Below are positions 61,682 through 64,000 of a stretch of 64,000 nucleotides of DNA, one piece after another. Numbering within the stretch: position 1 is the first letter of the stretch; each line of letters opens with the position of its first letter. A model generated the notes under the pieces. The model had not been told where the DNA came from. It saw nothing but the letters and a program-made list of their open reading frames with translations, and ran no database searches. This DNA comes from Demequina sp. B12 (GTDB lineage: Bacteria > Actinomycetota > Actinomycetes > Actinomycetales > Demequinaceae). The position numbers and the translations under genes are program-made. Location of the stretch: assembly GCF_028823635.1 (NCBI RefSeq), contig NZ_JAPEHU010000002.1:310001-374000 (forward strand), given 5' to 3'.

Positions 61682-63673
61682 GTGCCTAGCTTCACCGCAC
61701 ACATCGACGGCGACAAGCGTGAACTCGACGCCGGCACTACGGGCACCGACCTCTTCGGCGAGCGCCGCGAGGTACTCGTGATGCGAGTGAACGGTGAGTT
61801 GTGGGACTTGGCGCGTGAGGTGCCGGCGGACGCCACTGTTGAGGCTGTCACTGTTGAGGAACCTGATGGCCTGATGGTGTTGCGTCACTCCACCGCACAC
61901 GTGCTCGCGCAGGCCGTGCAGCAGATCAACCCTGACGCCAAGTTGGGTGTGGGCCCTCCGATCGAGAACGGCTTCTACTACGACTTTGACGTAGCGGAGC
62001 CGTTCACCCCGGAAGACCTCAAGAAGCTTGAGAAGACGATGCAGCGCATTGTGAAGGAAGGTCAGGCCTTCCAGCGCCGTGAAGTCACCCGCGAGGAGGC
62101 GCTTGCTGAGTTGGGCCACGAGCCTTACAAGTGCGAGTTGCTGAACCACGACGCCGCGGGCGCTGAAGGAGCATCGGTCGAGATTGGTGATGGCGACATC
62201 ACGATCTACGACAACGTGCGTCGCAATGGCGAGCGTGCCTGGGGTGACCTGTGCCGCGGCCCGCACGTGCCTTCAACGAAGGTCATCGCTAACGGCTGGT
62301 CGCTGATGCGTTCGGCTGCCGCCTACTGGAAGGGCTCGGAGAAGAACCCTCAGCTCCAGCGTGTCTACGGCACCGCCTGGGCCACGAAGGAAGACTTGGT
62401 GGCGTACAAGGAGCGTTTGGCTGAGGCCGAGCGTCGCGATCACCGCCGCTTGGGCGCAGAGATGGACTTGTTCTCCTTCCCAGAGGAGATCGGTTCCGGA
62501 CTGCCGGTGTTCCACCCCAAGGGCGCGATGATCCGCATGGAGATGGAGGACTATTCGCGTCGCCGTCACGTCGAAGAGGGCTACGAGTTCGTCTACACCC
62601 CGCATGCGACCAAGGGCAAGCTTTTCGAGGTTTCGGGCCACTTGGACTGGTACAAGGACGGCATGTACCCCGCCATGCACCTCGATGAGGAGCGCGACGA
62701 CGCCGGTAACGTCACCCGGCAGGGCCAGGACTACTACCTGAAGCCCATGAACTGCCCCATGCACAACCTGATTTTCGACTCCCGGGGACGTTCCTACCGC
62801 GAGCTACCGTTGCGTCTGTTCGAGTTCGGCACGGTGTACCGCTACGAAAAGTCCGGCGTGGTGCACGGCATGACCCGTGCGCGTGGGTTTACCCAGGACG
62901 ACGCACACATCTATTGCACCCGCGACCAGATGAAGGACGAGCTCACCCGTACGCTCGACTTTGTCCTGGACCTCCTGAAGGACTACGGCCTTGAGGACTT
63001 CTACCTGGAGCTGTCGACCAAGAACCCCGAGAAGTTCGTGGGCGAGGACGACATCTGGGAAGAGGCCACCGACACTCTGCGTGAGGTCGCCGAAGCCTCC
63101 GGTTTGGAACTGGTGCCCGACCCGGGCGGCGCCGCGTTCTACGGCCCCAAGATTTCTGTACAGACCCGCGACGCCATCGGCCGCTCGTGGCAGATGTCAA
63201 CGATTCAGTTGGACTTCAACCTCCCTGAGCGTTTCGAGTTGGAGTACACCGCTCCGGACAACACGCGTCAGCGCCCCGTGATGATTCACCGTGCGCTCTT
63301 TGGTTCGATTGAGCGCTTCTTCGCGATTCTGACGGAGCACTACGCGGGCTCGTTCCCGGTCTGGCTTGCGCCGGTTCAGGTGCGCGCTATCCCCGTCGCA
63401 GATGCGTTCAACGACTATCTGGCCGATGTGGTGGCACAGCTGCGCGCGGAGGGTATCCGTGTCGAGCTGGACGACTCTGACGAGCGTTTCCCCAAGAAGA
63501 TCCGCACTGCGTCCAAGGACAAGATTCCTTTCACACTGATTGCCGGTGGTGACGATGCCGATGCCGGCGCGGTCTCCTTCCGTTTCCGTGACGGTAGCCA
63601 GGACAACCAGGTTCCGGTGGCCGATGCCGTGGCCCGGATCGTGAAGGCAGTCAAGGACAAGGCCCAGGTGTAG
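61682..63673 (+). CDS. thrS: Threonyl-tRNA synthetase
   Basis: Attaches threonine to tRNA-Thr. The 663-residue protein has the TGS domain (1-62), the editing domain with its HxxxH pair in [13 protein letters not shown] (H69, H73) and RGPHVPST, the class II catalytic core (motif 2 [20 protein letters not shown], motif 3 [18 protein letters not shown]) and the anticodon-binding domain from about residue 555. Metal-site cysteine lies in KPMNCPMHN. Complete and typical. GTG start with AAGGAGA just upstream. No T-box leader is visible in the 133 nt before it. The stop is 2 nt from the HIT gene start, as with Rv2614c-Rv2613c. Confidence 0.97.
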   Translation: MPSFTAHIDGDKRELDAGTTGTDLFGERREVLVMRVNGELWDLAREVPADATVEAVTVEEPDGLMVLRHSTAHVLAQAVQQINPDAKLGVGPPIENGFYYDFDVAEPFTPEDLKKLEKTMQRIVKEGQAFQRREVTREEALAELGHEPYKCELLNHDAAGAEGASVEIGDGDITIYDNVRRNGERAWGDLCRGPHVPSTKVIANGWSLMRSAAAYWKGSEKNPQLQRVYGTAWATKEDLVAYKERLAEAERRDHRRLGAEMDLFSFPEEIGSGLPVFHPKGAMIRMEMEDYSRRRHVEEGYEFVYTPHATKGKLFEVSGHLDWYKDGMYPAMHLDEERDDAGNVTRQGQDYYLKPMNCPMHNLIFDSRGRSYRELPLRLFEFGTVYRYEKSGVVHGMTRARGFTQDDAHIYCTRDQMKDELTRTLDFVLDLLKDYGLEDFYLELSTKNPEKFVGEDDIWEEATDTLREVAEASGLELVPDPGGAAFYGPKISVQTRDAIGRSWQMSTIQLDFNLPERFELEYTAPDNTRQRPVMIHRALFGSIERFFAILTEHYAGSFPVWLAPVQVRAIPVADAFNDYLADVVAQLRAEGIRVELDDSDERFPKKIRTASKDKIPFTLIAGGDDADAGAVSFRFRDGSQDNQVPVADAVARIVKAVKDKAQV

Positions 63674-63675
63674 TC

Positions 63676-64000
63676 GTGGCTGAGGTGGTGGACGGTCAGG
63701 CGATGGGCGGTGAGCCCGACGGCTTTGAGCGGTTGTGGACTCCACACCGCATGGCATACATCGAGGACGGCAAGTCGCGGCCCAAGTACGAAGGCACTTC
63801 TGATTGTCCGTTGTGCGCCAAGTTGGAGTTGCCCGACCGCGACGCCCTCGTCGTCCACCGCGGTGAGCACTGTTACGTGGTGCTCAACCTGTACCCGTAC
63901 AACCCCGGACACCTCATGGTGTGCCCGTACCGCCACATCGGCTGGTACACGGAAACAACGGACGCCGAACGGGACGAGATGGGTGTCCTGACCCAGACCG
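63676..64000 (+). CDS. HIT-family protein, Ap4A phosphorylase-like (3' end cut by window edge)
   Basis: First 108 codons of a histidine-triad family protein. Visible features are GFERLWTPHRMAYIEDGKS, a CPLC motif (CxxC, possible zinc) and VVLNLYPYNPGHLMVCPYRH, which precede the triad in the mycobacterial Ap4A phosphorylase Rv2613c. The catalytic H-x-H-x-H lies beyond the window, so activity cannot be judged. GTG start right after thrS, probably translated from the same mRNA. Confidence 0.85.
   Translation, partial: MAEVVDGQAMGGEPDGFERLWTPHRMAYIEDGKSRPKYEGTSDCPLCAKLELPDRDALVVHRGEHCYVVLNLYPYNPGHLMVCPYRHIGWYTETTDAERDEMGVLTQT

Overview
This is a GC-rich chromosomal window from a high-GC Gram-positive bacterium (Actinobacteria). 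A Micrococcales member close to Cellulomonas or Demequina is my best guess, but that is inference. Support comes from actinobacteria-restricted families (SepH, DUF3000, DUF3159, DUF3710, DUF4192, DUF4193, DUF5998), a class II DAHP synthase, a PASTA kinase next to a winged-helix protein like Rv2175c, and many genes that look leaderless. Several blocks keep the order I recall from the Mycobacterium tuberculosis loci Rv2173-Rv2178c, Rv2680-Rv2703 and Rv2613c-Rv2614c. I see no insertion sequence, prophage, CRISPR array or rRNA operon.

Layout. 1-6.2 kb: cytochrome oxidase subunit III (cut by the window edge), an orphan receiver-like protein, trpD, an exonuclease/GIY-YIG fusion, a small CxxC protein and an acyl-CoA synthetase. 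6.2-10.7 kb: glucokinase, plsC, PPi-type phosphofructokinase and aroG, ending in a strong hairpin. 10.7-16.8 kb: PASTA kinase, LysM lytic transglycosylase, winged-helix protein, polyprenyl synthase and DUF4192. 16.8-32 kb: the principal sigma factor, alanine symporter, EamA transporter, small membrane and GNAT proteins, a TspO-like protein, parE, a Thr/Ser exporter, ppc, GNAT and parC. 32-42.8 kb: DUF5998, a phosphodiesterase, SepH, inositol monophosphatase, DUF4193, dut, DUF3710, an OB-fold protein, DUF3159, two RCK (TrkA) proteins, a KimA-like permease and a TRAM methyltransferase. 42.8-51.9 kb: acnA, dxs, an RNase D-like HRDC protein, DUF3000, gnd and zapE. 52-57.5 kb: treZ-treY and a divergent ohr/TetR pair. 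57.5-64 kb: a tRNA Gly-Cys-Val cluster, a pabB-like/pabC pair, tRNA-Val(CAC), an APH-fold protein, thrS and a HIT protein cut by the right edge.

How the genes work together. Most are central metabolism and housekeeping: chorismate-derived pathways (aroG, trpD, pabB/pabC), central carbon (glucokinase, PPi-PFK, gnd, ppc, acnA), isoprenoids (dxs, polyprenyl synthase), trehalose (treYZ), chromosome topology (parC/parE), and envelope and division control (PASTA kinase, LysM transglycosylase, SepH). A permease with a cytosolic C-terminal domain beside two RCK proteins suggests a potassium module.

The standout anomaly is the tRNA-Cys gene. It carries an internal tandem duplication of about 40 nt spanning the D-loop to the T-loop, so it has two GCA anticodon arms between one pair of acceptor halves. 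No intact tRNA-Cys occurs in this window. Other items worth a look are a sigR-type promoter match before the principal sigma factor gene, the ohr gene paired with a TetR-family rather than MarR-family regulator, a long dyad before the DUF4193 gene, and a widespread -10 hexamer placed 6-7 nt before start codons.
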